Shown piece by piece: positions 23,597 to 34,728 of a stretch of DNA of 64,000 nt. The notes beneath the pieces are model-generated. The model worked only from the letters and a program-made list of their open reading frames with translations, was not told the DNA's origin and made no database searches. A program made the position numbers and the translations under genes. Origin of the DNA: Solen grandis (lineage: Eukaryota > Mollusca > Bivalvia > Adapedonta > Solenidae); assembly GCA_021229015.1 (NCBI GenBank), contig CM037783.1, forward strand, positions 59,557,746 through 59,621,745. The letters run 5' to 3'. Each line of letters starts with the position of its first letter. The stretch's first letter is position 1.

Positions 23597-25393
23597 ATGT
23601 CTTCTCCAGTTAAGGCAATACACACATCAACAGGAAACAGAAATGAAACGATAGAGGAGTTAAATAAAAAACTTGTTCAACTTCATATCCCGGCTCTTAT
23701 ATTTATTGCTGTTTCGATTATAGTTGGTATTATTGGAAACGTCTTTGTTTTGGTCATCTATAAAGCGAAGTTTACCCAGTCAAACCACAGATACTATATC
23801 CTGTTCCTGGCCACAATCGACCTTTGTGCATGCTCCATAGGAATGCCGTACGTTGCTGCCTGTTTATGTCTACCATACTTGATGACGTCAGCATTTGCAT
23901 GCAAATCAATGAGATACGTACATTACTTGCTGAACAACAGCTCCGGTCTTCTGCTACTGTTGATCGCCATAGAACGATATAGAAAAATATGTCATCCTTT
24001 TAAAAGAAAGCTGAACTCTCGTCAAATCTTATATCTATGTTTTGGTGCTATTCTAGTGAGTGCTTTGGTGGCATTGCCAGCAGCCTTTGTATATGGACCG
24101 AGTACCATCGATACGGGCGTGGGAAACATCACTGGTACCCAGTGTTACGTAAATGACGATATTAAAGGGCAACCGTATTTTGGATACTATATGGGGTTTT
24201 TGCTTATTGAAGTATCGATAGGAACTATTTCGTTTGGCATTTTGTATACATTTATAATTCGAAGGCTCGTGCAGAGCGGTGTTATGTCAGTAGCACTGGA
24301 AAACATGCGTGTAAAACATCCTGAAACCTCGTACAATGAAACTTCATTTTCAACAGAAGCTTTCAAACAAACTGGTACTGGAAACAAAGCCACTACGATT
24401 GATCATGATAAAGAACTCAGTAGTAATGAACTTGGGAAAATGGGCATTTTAAAATCGACCAAATTTGTCCAGTACACAAAGGATTATGAGTCAGTAAATG
24501 ATGACATTGAATTCTGTGAGAATGATTCTTCACAACAAAATCATTTACCAAACAATGCCATGCTCCATAACACACTGGCTACAGACGAATGTATAGTACC
24601 GAAGGTTGATGAAAAAAGACCCATAGATAATGCCATGGGACCAATGAACAAATGCACAGAGCTCGTGGAAAAAGACGCCAAAAGAATGGAAACCATGGAC
24701 ATGAAAAAAGGCATGGAAACAATGAACATTGGCAAATGTAAGATAACCAAGGCCAAAAGCATGGGACCCATTGACAAACGCAAGAAGCCAATGTACACAA
24801 ATGTTGAACCAGTGGAAAAATGCATTGATTCAAATAACAGAAGCACAGAAGACATTGACAAAAACTATGCGCACACGGGCAGTTACCTGGGGGAAAAAAA
24901 GACTAATGCATATGATGACACGATGCTCAATAAGATAGACAGTCTTGTAATGAACAAAGCAAAATCAGAGCCCGCAATCAACATGCTTGGTCGTGTTAAA
25001 CCTTTGAAAACTTTTCCATCCGAAAAGAAACTATGCTTTGCGACTGGGGCCACAGAAAGTGGAGACCCGGCGGTCAAGACTTTACGGAGGATGCGGAAGC
25101 GTCGTGTTAAAGTGACGGCCAGGGTAACAATCATGTTGTTCATGGTAACAGTGATCTTCATAATCGCTATGATACCACATCTTATTCTGATGTTGTTGTC
25201 CGTAAGAAATAAGTCATTTTTGTCCAGCCTCACAAGCAGTGAAATTATGATCTATCATGTCTTCATGAGGACCTATGTCATTAATAATGTTGCCAACCCT
25301 TTCGTTTATATCTTCTGTGATTCAAAATTTAGACTTGCATGTTGCAATGCAGTTAGACGGTGTTCATTGAAAAGCAATTCGTCACAAGCTTGA
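23597..25393 (+). CDS. Class A GPCR, copy 2 (intact, 598 residues)
   Basis: One uninterrupted exon from ATG at 23597 to TGA. The short N-terminus has an N-glycosylation site (N16). Helix 1 has GN at 47-48, helix 2 L-A-T-I-D (Asp75), Cys102 and Cys183 form the expected loop disulfide, and I-E-R-Y-R-K-I-C (R127) replaces DRY. Helix 5 spans about 195-222, helix 6 has I-P-H-L, and helix 7 has N-P-F-V-Y (567-571) then a C-C palmitoylation-type tail. Position 3.32 is not Asp, which argues against an amine receptor. The conserved Trp of helix 4 and the CWxP Trp of helix 6 are absent. The third intracellular loop is about 280 residues long, with M-D/E-K-rich repeats. The ligand is unknown; a lineage-specific peptide-type receptor is possible. 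A probable poly(A) signal lies at 25920. Confidence 0.88.
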   Translation: MSSPVKAIHTSTGNRNETIEELNKKLVQLHIPALIFIAVSIIVGIIGNVFVLVIYKAKFTQSNHRYYILFLATIDLCACSIGMPYVAACLCLPYLMTSAFACKSMRYVHYLLNNSSGLLLLLIAIERYRKICHPFKRKLNSRQILYLCFGAILVSALVALPAAFVYGPSTIDTGVGNITGTQCYVNDDIKGQPYFGYYMGFLLIEVSIGTISFGILYTFIIRRLVQSGVMSVALENMRVKHPETSYNETSFSTEAFKQTGTGNKATTIDHDKELSSNELGKMGILKSTKFVQYTKDYESVNDDIEFCENDSSQQNHLPNNAMLHNTLATDECIVPKVDEKRPIDNAMGPMNKCTELVEKDAKRMETMDMKKGMETMNIGKCKITKAKSMGPIDKRKKPMYTNVEPVEKCIDSNNRSTEDIDKNYAHTGSYLGEKKTNAYDDTMLNKIDSLVMNKAKSEPAINMLGRVKPLKTFPSEKKLCFATGATESGDPAVKTLRRMRKRRVKVTARVTIMLFMVTVIFIIAMIPHLILMLLSVRNKSFLSSLTSSEIMIYHVFMRTYVINNVANPFVYIFCDSKFRLACCNAVRRCSLKSNSSQA

Positions 25394-25919
25394 TCAATTC
25401 GCAGCGTGGTCGTTTTTCTTTTTCTTTTTTTTTTCTTTTTCAACAAGAACTGTTAATTAAGTAATTTTAATATTGCTGTGGTTGTTTTTTTGTTTTTGTA
25501 ATGATTTTGATGATTTTATCAGGTGAAACTCTGATATGCAATATGACAGTGTAGGTAATATGGTTTTATTGGAGATTGGAGGTAAAATATACTGGTCGGA
25601 CTCGTTGAAGAAAATGGCCGGTCTCTCGAGAGAACGGTATTCGTAAAAATAGTTTTGCCGTTTAAGGAGGGGGGGGGAGCAATGTATAACACAACTGACA
25701 TACCGGTTCCTGTTAATTTCTCAGTCAGTAAATCAAATCGATTTGGTATAACAGAATAGAATTCCTTTTCAAAGGTAACTTTAAATTTTCACCGGACCAC
25801 AAATGGATATAGTGTATAGTTTGTAATATTATAATATTGACATGGTAACATAATATTTAACTGATAAACAAGTGTTCGTTTAATCAATTAATGATCAATT
25901 GTTATTCATTTATCATTCC

Positions 25920-25925
25920 AATAAA
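25920..25925 (+). terminator. Probable poly(A) signal, GPCR copy 2
   Basis: AATAAA 527 bp after the stop. The same signal in the same TTATTTATTTTATCATTCC-like context follows copies 3 and 4 at nearly the same distance (about 500 bp). Confidence 0.5.
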
Positions 25926-26364
25926 AATGATGGCCATTCAAATCAATTTCTCAAATTGATGATTAAGAAATGCCTAAAGTTTAATGTAAACCATTGAACA
26001 CTTGAAGGATACAGACCGCGAATGAATAAGGACAGCAATTACCTATTTTTAGACAGTGCGTGATATATCACACGATAAAATAAAGGATTTCCCTACAGTA
26101 TGTATATATTGTGTAATTTAACACGGAAGTCACGAACTTCACTTTGTTGTAATTGTGTCAAATATCCATCGAGTGACTAGAAACAAGGAGCGTATGTTGA
26201 TTGCTCTAATAATCAGTGATCATTTAAATTATTTGACATCATTCAATGTGTCCTCAGGACACAATCATTCAATAAAGGAAACTGCAAGAGATATGGACAA
26301 GTGTTTGACGCACGTATGTTCAGTTTACGCCATTATTATAAACATATAAATAACAAGTAACTGG

Positions 26365-26380
26365 TGTTGCATGCAACACA
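26365..26380. repeat. 16-bp perfect palindrome
   Basis: GTGTTGCATGCAACAC lies in the duplicated 3' flank. The copy after GPCR 3 (about 46876) has one change that breaks the symmetry. Confidence 0.7.
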
Positions 26381-26820
26381 TGAGTCACCTACCGGTGAGA
26401 TGCATAATTTTCCATAGCAACTAGAATTTTGGTCCGAGAAAAAAAAGTGATGTACAGAATCTCCATACTGCAAATCTATCCATATAACAAGTTTCATAAT
26501 ATTATCTTAAACGGTTTTTAAGTTATCGCTGTATCCAGATTTCCGGACATTCGGACGGACAGACAGACGGAGGGTAAACCTATATTCCCTCTCCGGTGTA
26601 AACATCTTTAGGGGACTTAAAACCAAATAAGCCGTAAGAAAACTTTAAATGATGAATGCAATTACATGATTATTGTTACTGAAAAAGAATGTTTGGATTC
26701 TACTAAAATTGACAAATATTATTTCGAAAGTAGGAAATACTATTTCGTAAATCACAGTTATTTTGTCATACGAAATACTGTTTCGCAATTACGAAGTAAT
26801 ATTCTGTACTTGTTGTATAA

Positions 26821-27529
26821 TAACTAGTAATTACGAAAAACATTTTGAAATGAAATAAATGTGCGTATGTACATATAGTTTACGCCGTCACTATCAAAAG
26901 CTTCGTCGAAAACCCATGGTATATATTCCGTTATCACTTCTGTATATACCGTAAAATATATAGCTGGAAATACTATTAATGAGCTTCTTGGTGACCATTG
27001 AAATAATGCATAGTATTTTGGATATTCCTTGGTGAGATAAGCTCTAAATGGTAGAACGAAACTAACTTTCAAAATCCCGCGCCGTTTCATTGGTCAAACG
27101 ATCCTTGCTGTCACCGTGCTATCTCTGCCACGGATCCAATGAAATGCCAAACCAATAATTCATGTGTACGAAGTTTTGCTAACCAAATATCCCACGGTCG
27201 ATTAAGAGGCAAAGCGTATTGAGTGGACGTGGGTTTCGACGATGAAGCAGAAAGAAGCTCGAACCTGGCTAAAAAAATTCAAACCAGCCCTACAGGCTGT
27301 TTAATTAAACTCATTTTTTTTATTCAGGTACAATCCTCCATTTGCTTACATAAAAAGTAGAAAATATCAAAACTATGGTAACATGACCAAAATTATCCGA
27401 ATGTTCTACTATTTCAGCAAAGATAACAAAATCTGATTTTTAATATTTGTGTTCAAATATAATAAACTATGCACGTTCTGCAAATATTGTTTTCCGTGTT
27501 GTTTGTTTTTTGTTGTTGTTTTTTAGCTC
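26821..27529. repeat. Patchwork of sequence shared with 47.2-50.5 kb
   Basis: CATACGAA-TACTATTTCG and TGTACATATAGTTTACGC segments recur near 48755-48920. The TATCCGAAT...TTTCAGCAA...TTTTCCGTGTTGTT segment recurs near 50360-50500. No gene seen. Confidence 0.5.
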
Positions 27530-28425
27530 ATCCGAGCAAAGCTCAGGGTGAGCTATTGTGATCCCGTGAGTGTCCATCGTGCGGTGTGCGTCGTGCGGCG
27601 TCAACAATTTTTAATGTTTACACTCTATCACCTTTATTTCTGAAGCAATCATCTTCAAACCTTAAGACAATGTTTATGACCATAATATCTCGATTGAGTT
27701 CGATTATGATTAAGATCCGTAAATTAGGTCAGGAGTTATTCCCCTTTTAATATTCAAAAATGCCATATTTCACGTTGTTTACACTCTAGCATCTGCATCT
27801 TTTGGGCAATCATCTTCAAACTTTATGGCAATGCTTATGACCATAAGGTCTCGATTGAGTTCAATTATGGCTGAGATCTGTCAATTAGGTCAGGAGTTAT
27901 GCCCCTTTTAATATTCAAAAAATGCCAGATTTCACTTTGTTTACACTCTAGCATCTTCATCTTTTGAGTAATCTTCTTCAAACTTTATGGCAATGTTTAT
28001 GACCATAATGTCTCAATTGAGTTTGATTATGGCTGAGATCGGTCAATAAGGTCAGGAGTTAAGCCACTTTCAATATGAAAAAAATGCCAGATTTCACTTT
28101 TTTACACTCTAGCATCTTCATCTTTTGAGCAATCATCTTCAAACTTTATGGCAATGCTTATGACCATAATGTCTCGATTGAGTTCGATTAAAGCTGAGAT
28201 CTGTTCATTAGGCCAGGAGTAATGCCCCTTTAAATAAAAAAAAATGCCAGATTTCACTTTGAATACACTCTAGCATCTTCATTTTTTAGCAATCTTTTTT
28301 AAACTTTATGACAATGTTTATGCCCATAATCTCGCAATCGGGTTCAATTATAACTGATATTGACTAGTTAATTTAGGAGTTATGCCCTTTTCACCATAAA
28401 ATGCCAGATTTCACTTTTACACTCG
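27530..28425. repeat. AGCTCA-ended repeat with ~160-bp internal units (truncated)
   Basis: It opens with TTTTAGCTCATCCGAGCAAA and CAGGGTGAGCT, then about five units containing TTTACACTCTAGCATCTTCA and GGTCAGGAGTTATGCCCC. The 3' half is cut off where a Penelope-like fragment begins. The complete relative is at 59259-60226. Confidence 0.8.
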
Positions 28426-28429
28426 AAAT

Positions 28430-28640
28430 CGATTCCCGTACCCCGCTGCCGAACCAAGAGGGGCCCCAGTCCTGGATGGTTACAGAGTCCATTGAAACAG
28501 TGTGGCCCGGATTGTCAGTTTCAATATGTTGTGATACCTCACTAGATGTTGAACTGTGTTCCAGGAAACGTCCCTTTAATTGTCTTTCAGTTTCCCCGAT
28601 GACATTGTTTCTTTTGACCTTCACATTTAATGTAGTAGAT
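28430..28640 (-). pseudogene. Second Penelope-like GIY-YIG fragment
   Basis: The minus strand reads N-N-V-I-G-E-T-E-R-Q-L-K-G-R-F-L-E-H, then S-S-T-S-S-E-V-S-Q-H-I and W-F-G-S-G-V-R-E-S-I. The G-E-T...R-F-x-E-H core and W-F-x-x-G-V-R-E-A/S-I end match Penelope-type GIY-YIG domains of a different subgroup from the copy at 1665. The leading GIY strand is degraded and no reverse transcriptase is attached. Confidence 0.7.
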
Positions 28641-29299
28641 GGGCCCACATACATCCTGTTCTGAAATTTTATCAGTAGTATTCGGGCCTCTTTAACGTCA
28701 AGAACTAGGTTAAACTTGACCCTATATGGTGTAAACATTGATGACGATTCTATTTATAGGTACAGGCGGTCACGCTACTTTTTATAGTAACTCGTATAAG
28801 CCGTTAGGGTATAGCGCATGTTTGGCATCGCAGCACTTGCAAGGCGGACACCTCGTGAGTTTTTTTATTTATTTCTTTAAAATTCCCAACAGTATACTGA
28901 CTTGGTAAGGTAAAGGTAAAGAAATGACCGTTTCTATTTTAACTCACTCACAGTATTTCACAATCACTCTTGGTACGTCAGCCTCTTCCTACTGACGGGT
29001 GACATGTATGTGTCAGCCGGGCCCTTCTTATCTCTAATGGAATTACTGTAAAAAGGAGTCACTGTCAAAATACGTTTGTCTGCATTTTTTTCTCTCTATA
29101 TCACCACTTTGGCTTGTGTGAAACGGCACATTTAGTCATTAACGGGTGTTTAGGATCGCCCCGGAAACTAATTAATAGGTCTAAGGTCACTTAACAGCAC
29201 CGCTGATCTCTCTTTCACTCATGATATCATAAATTAAAATTCATGAACGATAGTCAGTCCGTGTTTAAGCACACAGTTTCACATCAACGCCAATGTGTA
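28641..29299. other. No gene seen
   Basis: Unassigned sequence; no coding support. Confidence 0.35.
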
Positions 29300-29330
29300 T
29301 ACCATAATCGCGATAACACAATATATATAA

Positions 29331-29377
<47 letters not shown>

Positions 29378-29390
29378 CGCAAATATGGTA
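29300..29390. repeat. Inverted-repeat element with a (TG)n centre
   Basis: TACCATAATCGCGATAACAC at the left and, in reverse complement, TACCATATTTGCGATAACAC at the right match at about 18 of 21 positions around an almost pure TG tract. It looks like a tiny foldback whose centre expanded as a microsatellite. Confidence 0.6.
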
Positions 29391-29572
29391 AAGTACTTGG
29401 ATAGCTTGTTAACACCTCTCAGTGAGGGAGGTGTTGACAGGGATTAATTCTTTAATCCCTTCATTCTGTTGATAAAGTCTTAAGTACAAGTACGAAAGCT
29501 CCGGCTAATAGCTTTCAAGGAAAAATATTTGTGTTGGATATATAAAAAAGTTAAAATTTAATATTAAACTAG

Positions 29573-30459
29573 AAATGTGTCCATAGGACACGGATGCCCC
29601 CGCCATTTTGTTTATTAGATGATATTTTTGTCAGTGAATATGATGAAAAACTGGAAATATTAAACATGATTTTAAGATCAAATGAGCGCTGTGACCCTGA
29701 CCAAATGATGTGACCTTGACCTTTAAGCTTGCAACCTTGTACTTTGCGACACATTGTTTTGTCCTAATCATCCCTTACGTCAAGTTATTTCAAAACATGA
29801 CTATACACAACAAATATACAGCTCAGACAGGACTGCTTACACAAATTTTAAACTCAACTTACTGCTGTGACCTTGACATTGAAGTAGCAACTTGGTTCTT
29901 GTTTGTGTTTCAGTATATCCTAGGGATCTTTTTTGCCAAGTTATTTCAAAACACCATTCACAAAAAAGTTACAGCTGGGACAAGATTTTAAGGTCAACCC
30001 AGTGCTGTGATCTTGACCTTCAAGCTAGCAACATTGATCATGATTGCAACACATCGTCTTATCCTAAGGATCACTTGTGCCAGGTTATTTTAAAAAGCAA
30101 TCATACATAACAAAGTTACAGTTGGGACAAGATTTTAAGGTCAACTGAATGCTGTTACCTTGACCTTCAAGCTAGCGACCCTGTTATTGTTCGCGACACA
30201 TCGTCTTATCCTAAGGATCACTTGTGCCAGGTTATTTTAAAAAGCAATCATACATAACAAAGTTACAGTTGGGAAATTTTAAGGTCAACTGAATGTGTAT
30301 TGACCTTCAATCTAGCGACCTGGTTATTATTCGTGACACATCGTCTTGTCATAAGGACACTTGTGGCAAGTTATTTTAAAGAGCGACCATACATAATAAA
30401 GTTACAGCCGGGACACACACGGACAGGTGTAACACTATATATGCCCGCACGCCATTTCA
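29573..30459. repeat. Tandem-repeat element, units ~145 bp, split by the 11-kb element
   Basis: It starts GAAATGTGTCCATAGGACAC and holds about five units with GCTGTGACCTTGACCTTCAA and CATACATAACAAAGTTACAG. Its terminal hairpin (ATGCCCGCACGCCATTTCA) is cut at 30459. The missing half (TGGCGGTGGCATAAAAATG) resumes at 41470, beyond the 11-kb insertion. Confidence 0.75.
30451..30459. repeat. 9-bp target-site duplication of the 11-kb element (left)
   Basis: GCCATTTCA at 30451-30459, repeated at 41461-41469. Both lie in one broken host hairpin, which supports a true insertion. Confidence 0.75.
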
Positions 30460-30626
30460 CACCGTCGAATAACCCCGGCTGACTTATTACATGACATCAG
30501 GCCGTGGGAAATAGGCAAGCAAACCGTCGTATTACAATAGGTATTAAATTATCGACCAATGAAAACGCGCCTTATAAATGTAGTACTCTTCGGCGTGGAG
30601 GCTCAAAAGTCATGTAAACATAAAAA

Positions 30627-30878
30627 ATGGCTGCGTCCGGCGGAGCCGGCAGCGTTTCTGAAAAAGTTTGTTTTATCTGTCTACGATATTTAGCAAGAAC
30701 TACTCTCGGGACAGTAAAGCTGAATACAAGGAGTTGTTTAATAGCTTGAGTATATCTCCTAATGGATATTTGTGCAATCTGTGTATGAACAAACAATAAG
30801 TTGAACAAGTTATATCGAACACAGGAAAACAATTACCCGGTGTGACACATTTGCGGACATCTTTTCACATACCACAAG
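30627..30878 (+). pseudogene. DUF6589-like pseudogene, exon 1 (zinc-ribbon-like)
   Basis: From ATG at 30627: M-A-A-S-G-G-A-G-S-V-S-E-K-V-C-F-I-C, then after a frameshift S-I-S-P-N-G-Y-L-C-N-L-C-M-N-K. The two CxxC pairs could bind zinc. The block ends CAAG at a GTAAGT donor. At least two more frame breaks occur before the donor. Confidence 0.6.
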
Positions 30879-30954
30879 GTAAGTTTTGGTACACATGATC
30901 TATCAAATTATCCTGATATAAAAATATCAAATTTTCAAATTTTATATCACTAAA

Positions 30955-31005
30955 ATATGAAAATTCCGTTTTGATATACACCATATCAAAACGGAATTTT
31001 CATAT
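30955..31005. repeat. 23-bp perfect inverted repeat with 5-base spacer
   Basis: The arm at 30955-30977 (ATATGAAAATTCCGTTTTGA plus TAT) is exactly complementary to 30983-31005, with ACACC between. It lies in intron 1 of the DUF6589-like gene. Confidence 0.9.
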
Positions 31006-31911
31006 GATCCTGAAGTGAGACAGAGATTATAAATATAACTTCGATAGCTGTAATCTCGTGTTGAGGTCATTTTATCAGTGTTGCAACTAGATCTATATAA
31101 TGACAATTTATTATGGTACACTGAAAAATAATTTAAATATATACAGTTAATATGGAATAGTAATTCTCTTCAGTCATGCCACATACCACCCAAATTTACA
31201 AACTTGATTTATTATGATGCTGTGATACAAGTTTTATTAATTCAAATATCTGGTTATGTCTAATTTTGGATAACACCAATAAAAGGTCCCACAGTATAAT
31301 TGCTAATTGGCAGTCTGGACACCTTTATGATGACCATTTGATAAGCCATGCTGAATCTTGATTTCAGCTTCAGTCTAGAAGGCTTCAAACTTTATAAAAC
31401 AAGTAAAACATACTGGAGCAATTTTTCATGTTGGTTGAATTGAATGTTGCACCAAAATTCTTTCAGTCATCTGTTGCTCACTTGATAGCAGTGCTGCCTT
31501 CACATCATGTTGTGAACATATGGCCAAGCACTTTATTCTGATATGGGGCAGTGGAATTGTTATATGCAGAGTGAAAGCAAGGGAGTTATATCACTAAAAT
31601 TTGTACAGTGTTGATATGTTGCAGGGATTGAACCGGGGGTCTTCACATAAAGCTGATGCTCTACCCGCTCATGTACCAGGGCTATTTATTATGATTTAAA
31701 TTTTTTAAAGGCAAAGTTTAATCTAGAAAATCATTCATTATATAAGTCTTTGTAAAATTATACCAGACATTGTAAATGAGTAAACCAATTAAATGTGAAT
31801 TATTTTGACTGATGAGGTTCATGGTCTTATTGAAGGCAACAGATTGACAAATGCACCAACTGTGAACAAATATTTTTAAACCTTATTTTTGATATCATAC
31901 ATTTCTTGTAG
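31006..31911. other. Intron 1 of the DUF6589-like pseudogene
   Basis: AT-rich. It contains a tRNA-like minus-strand piece at about 31622-31682 (GGGTAGAGCATCAGC, CCGGTTCAATCCC), too degraded to call a tRNA. Confidence 0.45.
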
Positions 31912-32106
31912 CACCAAGAGTTGTGTCTACCAAACGGACACTTTCATCTCCAAGTGGTGACACCCAAAAGTAAGAAATCCTTGTTTCACACATCTCAGAA
32001 GATCAAGACAACATGCAGACCAAGAAAAACACCATCTCAGAAGGAGCGAAACATGGTGGATGCGGGCACAGAAACCACAAGGATTAAAAAAGAATTTGAT
32101 GTAAAG
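31912..32106 (+). pseudogene. DUF6589-like pseudogene, exon 2 (basic linker)
   Basis: Acceptor TTCTTGTAG, then P-R-V-V-S-T-K-R-T-L-S-S-P-S-G-D-T. A one-base slip in CACCCAAAAG separates this from P-K-S-K-K-S-L-F-H-T-S and a Lys/Arg-rich stretch ending K-E-F-D-V-K before the GTATTA donor. Confidence 0.55.
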
Positions 32107-32808
32107 GTATTAACATAAACTCAATTTAACTTGACATATATTAATTTGTGATTGATCATGTTTGTGTGAGGTTTTCTTGATGATCTGAAATGAAATGGTG
32201 GTTCTACCAGTGTTTTGCTGGCTTCCATACAAGTAATAGGTTGAAGTTCCCATATTAACTTAACTGTCTGTGGGATGTAACAAATCAGCAACAAAACTGG
32301 AGGTATCTTTTTAAATGCAGAAACATTTTGGTGCTTAACAAATTCCATATCTAAATATTTCAATACACACTTGTTGTATTTCTTCCACAAGTATTAAAAT
32401 ATTTTACTTTTATTAATTTTTTAAGTCATACTGTTATTCTTGCGAAATAATTATCATGATAATAAGTACAAATAAGGAAATATGCATGAGTTGAAATAGA
32501 AATTTTATAAGAATAATTTGACATTAATCAAAGGACTTACTCTAAATATAGATAAATAGGAATGTTCAAAAACAGAACCATAACTATACCTTTATTTTTT
32601 TTGTTGTAAAATCTATCTTTATTTATAAATATGAACATTTTTGCATGGACTTTTTGATTATGTGAACAAAAAGCTTTTCTGTCACAAAGAAATATGCTGG
32701 GGGAATTACAACACCTTCCATAATAGTTCTATCTTTTTTTAGTCACCATTATAGATTTCTGTTTACAATCTCCATCCGTATTAAAAATGTGAACATACAC
32801 AATATTGG

Positions 32809-32975
32809 TACAGTCAAACCTGTCTTAAGCAGCCATTCAAGGGAACGAGAGAAAGTGACCGCTAAATGAAGGTTAAATATGTAACAAAATGCTTTAGTCT
32901 CGTAATATTAAAATTAACCGCTAAATGCATGTTGGCCGCCTAATACAGGTGACCACTAATGCAGGTTCAACTGTA
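32809..32975. mobile_element. 167-bp MITE with CAGTC-AACCTG ends
   Basis: The left end TACAGTCAAACCTG pairs with the right end CAGGTTCAACTGTA; flanking TA is likely the target duplication. The middle repeats GACCGCTAAAT-like and GACCACTAAT-like words. It lies in intron 2 of the DUF6589-like gene. Confidence 0.7.
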
Positions 32976-33188
32976 TATAAAAGTAGGACAAGAAATCAAC
33001 ACATTCAACTGTCAGTATAAATAAATGTACCTGTAGGGTACAGATGTGGTTTGTTTTATGACAGATTCAGCAGTGATTCTTAACAAAGGTTTTAGAAAAA
33101 TCTGAGTTAAACCCTTTATTGGCTACTTTTTTAAAGAGACATGCTTTTTGTAAGTGACATATAAATTAAAATAATATTATTTTCACAG

Positions 33189-33470
33189 GTGACAGTGATG
33201 TACAAACAAAAGGAGAGATAAAACATCATCACTGACAAAGCAGAGCAGGCGGGCATCAAAGCATTATTGAATAATAAAGGACCTGTCACCGTTTTAAAAG
33301 TACATGTATCTCCAAATACAGACGATACAAAGCAGCAATTACAAAGCTTGTGTCTGAAATATGTAGGGAAGAAACGTCTGCAATGACCAAAAGATCAGAG
33401 ACATTATTCAAAGTCATGTCAACAAATGATCTGCTTAACTTTGACTTGAAAAAGCAGGAGATTAAATGTA
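33189..33470 (+). pseudogene. DUF6589-like pseudogene, exon 3, part before the mariner
   Basis: Acceptor TTTCACAG. It reads V-T-V-M-Y-K-Q-K-E-R, a stop, then I-I-T-D-K-A-E-Q-A. After another slip it reads K-A-A-I-T-K-L-V-S-E-I-C-R-E-E-T and L-F-K-V-M-S-T-N-D-L-L. The mariner enters at the TA at 33469. Confidence 0.55.
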
Positions 33471-34726
33471 CGAGGGCGAGTCAATAAATAACCAGCCTAT
33501 GACATCTCTGATCAACCGAGACATCCACGATTTTCACGCATTGTTTCAATACATGTACTATACCTGTGTACAAAACTACACATGTATACTGTCATTTGTT
33601 TGTCTGATATCGAATGTCAAACATGGCTTGTGATGTAAAAGCAAGCTTTTCATCAAAAGTGGAGTACCGTGCTGTAATTCGTACTTGCATTTAAAAGGGT
33701 AAAACTGGTAAGGACATACATGCTGAGTTAGTTGATGTGTATGGGTCTTCTGCACCATATTATTCTCAAGTTAAATTCTGGGTTGGGGAGTTTAAACGCG
33801 GTAGAACGTCTTTAGAGGATGAAGCCAGGTCTGGACGCCCAGTTGATGCCACCGACGAAGAAATTTGTAATAAAGTCAGAGATCTGGTATACTCAGGCGA
33901 AGTTAGATTGAAGAAATAGCACAGGCATTAGGCATTTCACATGGTACCGTTTCAACAATCTTGCATGATCGTTAAGGGATGCACAAGCTTACAGCCCGTT
34001 GGGTCCCATATCCCTTAGCAATGAGCAAATGGCAACGAGAGCATCAGTATGCAGTGCGTTGTTGAAGCGTTTGAGGTCAAAAGATGAATTCCCGTTGCGT
34101 CTAGTTACTGTCGATGAGACTTGGGTGCATTATTATGAACCAGAAAATAAAGCCCAGAGTCGTCAGTGCGTAGGGCCGGGATCCCCAAAGCCAAAGAAGT
34201 TCAAGACTCAACCATCTGCTGGCAAAGTGATGGCCACAGTATTTTGGGACACAAAGGGCGTTATTTTGTTGGACATTTTACCCAAGTGAAGTACAATAAC
34301 CGGAGCATACTATGCAAACTTGCTAGACCAGCTGAGAAACGCCATCCGCGAGAAACACCGTGGTAAACTCTCCAAAGGCAAGAGTCCACACTTGTAAAGT
34401 TGCAATGGATGCTGTGGAGCGAAATGGGTATGAATTAATACCGCACCCTGCCTACTCACCAGACCTGGCTCCTAGCGACTTCTTCCTTTTTCCAAATTTG
34501 AAAAAAAAGGATATACGTGGACGTCATTTCCGGTCTGACGAAGAAGTCGTGGCGGCAGTTGAGGAGTGGTTCCATGGAAAGGACACTGACTTCTTCACTT
34601 CTGGGCTGGTGGCACTTGAACACCGTTGGTCCAAGTGCATAGCCCTGGAGGGAAATTATATTGAAAAAGAAGAGGTAGATCTCAACCCGAAATAGGTTAG
34701 GCTGGTTATTTATTGACTCACCCTCG
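33471..34726 (+). mobile_element. mariner transposon, 1256 bp, TA target site
   Basis: The left terminal repeat CGAGGGCGAGTCAATAAATA (then ACCAGCCTA) is matched at the right end with one difference (GGGTGAGTC). TA flanks it at 33469-33470 and 34727-34728. Near-perfect ends and the TA duplication give exact borders. Removing the element rejoins the DUF6589-like exon in one frame. Confidence 0.92.
33623..34695 (+). pseudogene. mariner transposase, inactivated
   Basis: From ATG at 33623 it encodes a mariner cut-and-paste transposase: an N-terminal helix-turn-helix region (V-K-F-W-V-G-E-F-K-R-G-R-T-S-L), the catalytic V-D-E-T-W at 34110-34121, and Y-S-P-D-L-A-P-S-D-F-F for the third acidic residue (DD34D type). 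Breaks: TAA at 33692-33694; a lesion at about 33910; a slip around 34283; and a deletion at about 34376 that removes the segment holding the second catalytic Asp (expected before A-R-V-H). Length would be near the usual 345 codons if intact. It cannot make active enzyme. Confidence 0.88.
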
Positions 34727-34728
34727 TA

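Larger units (their letters stand above)
22950..26820. repeat. GPCR duplication unit 2
   Basis: Sequence matching about 43905-47290 and 54985-58110 begins roughly 640 bp before the receptor gene (GGAAGTTTTCAGAATGTA; GGATTCACATTCGGA) and extends about 1.4 kb past it. Boundaries are approximate. Confidence 0.6.

Noticed and set aside
24187..24861. Minus-strand frames across GPCR loop 3 (also at 45267-45669 and 56306-56689)
   Set aside because: Antisense shadows of the receptor genes; they recur only because the receptors are paralogues.
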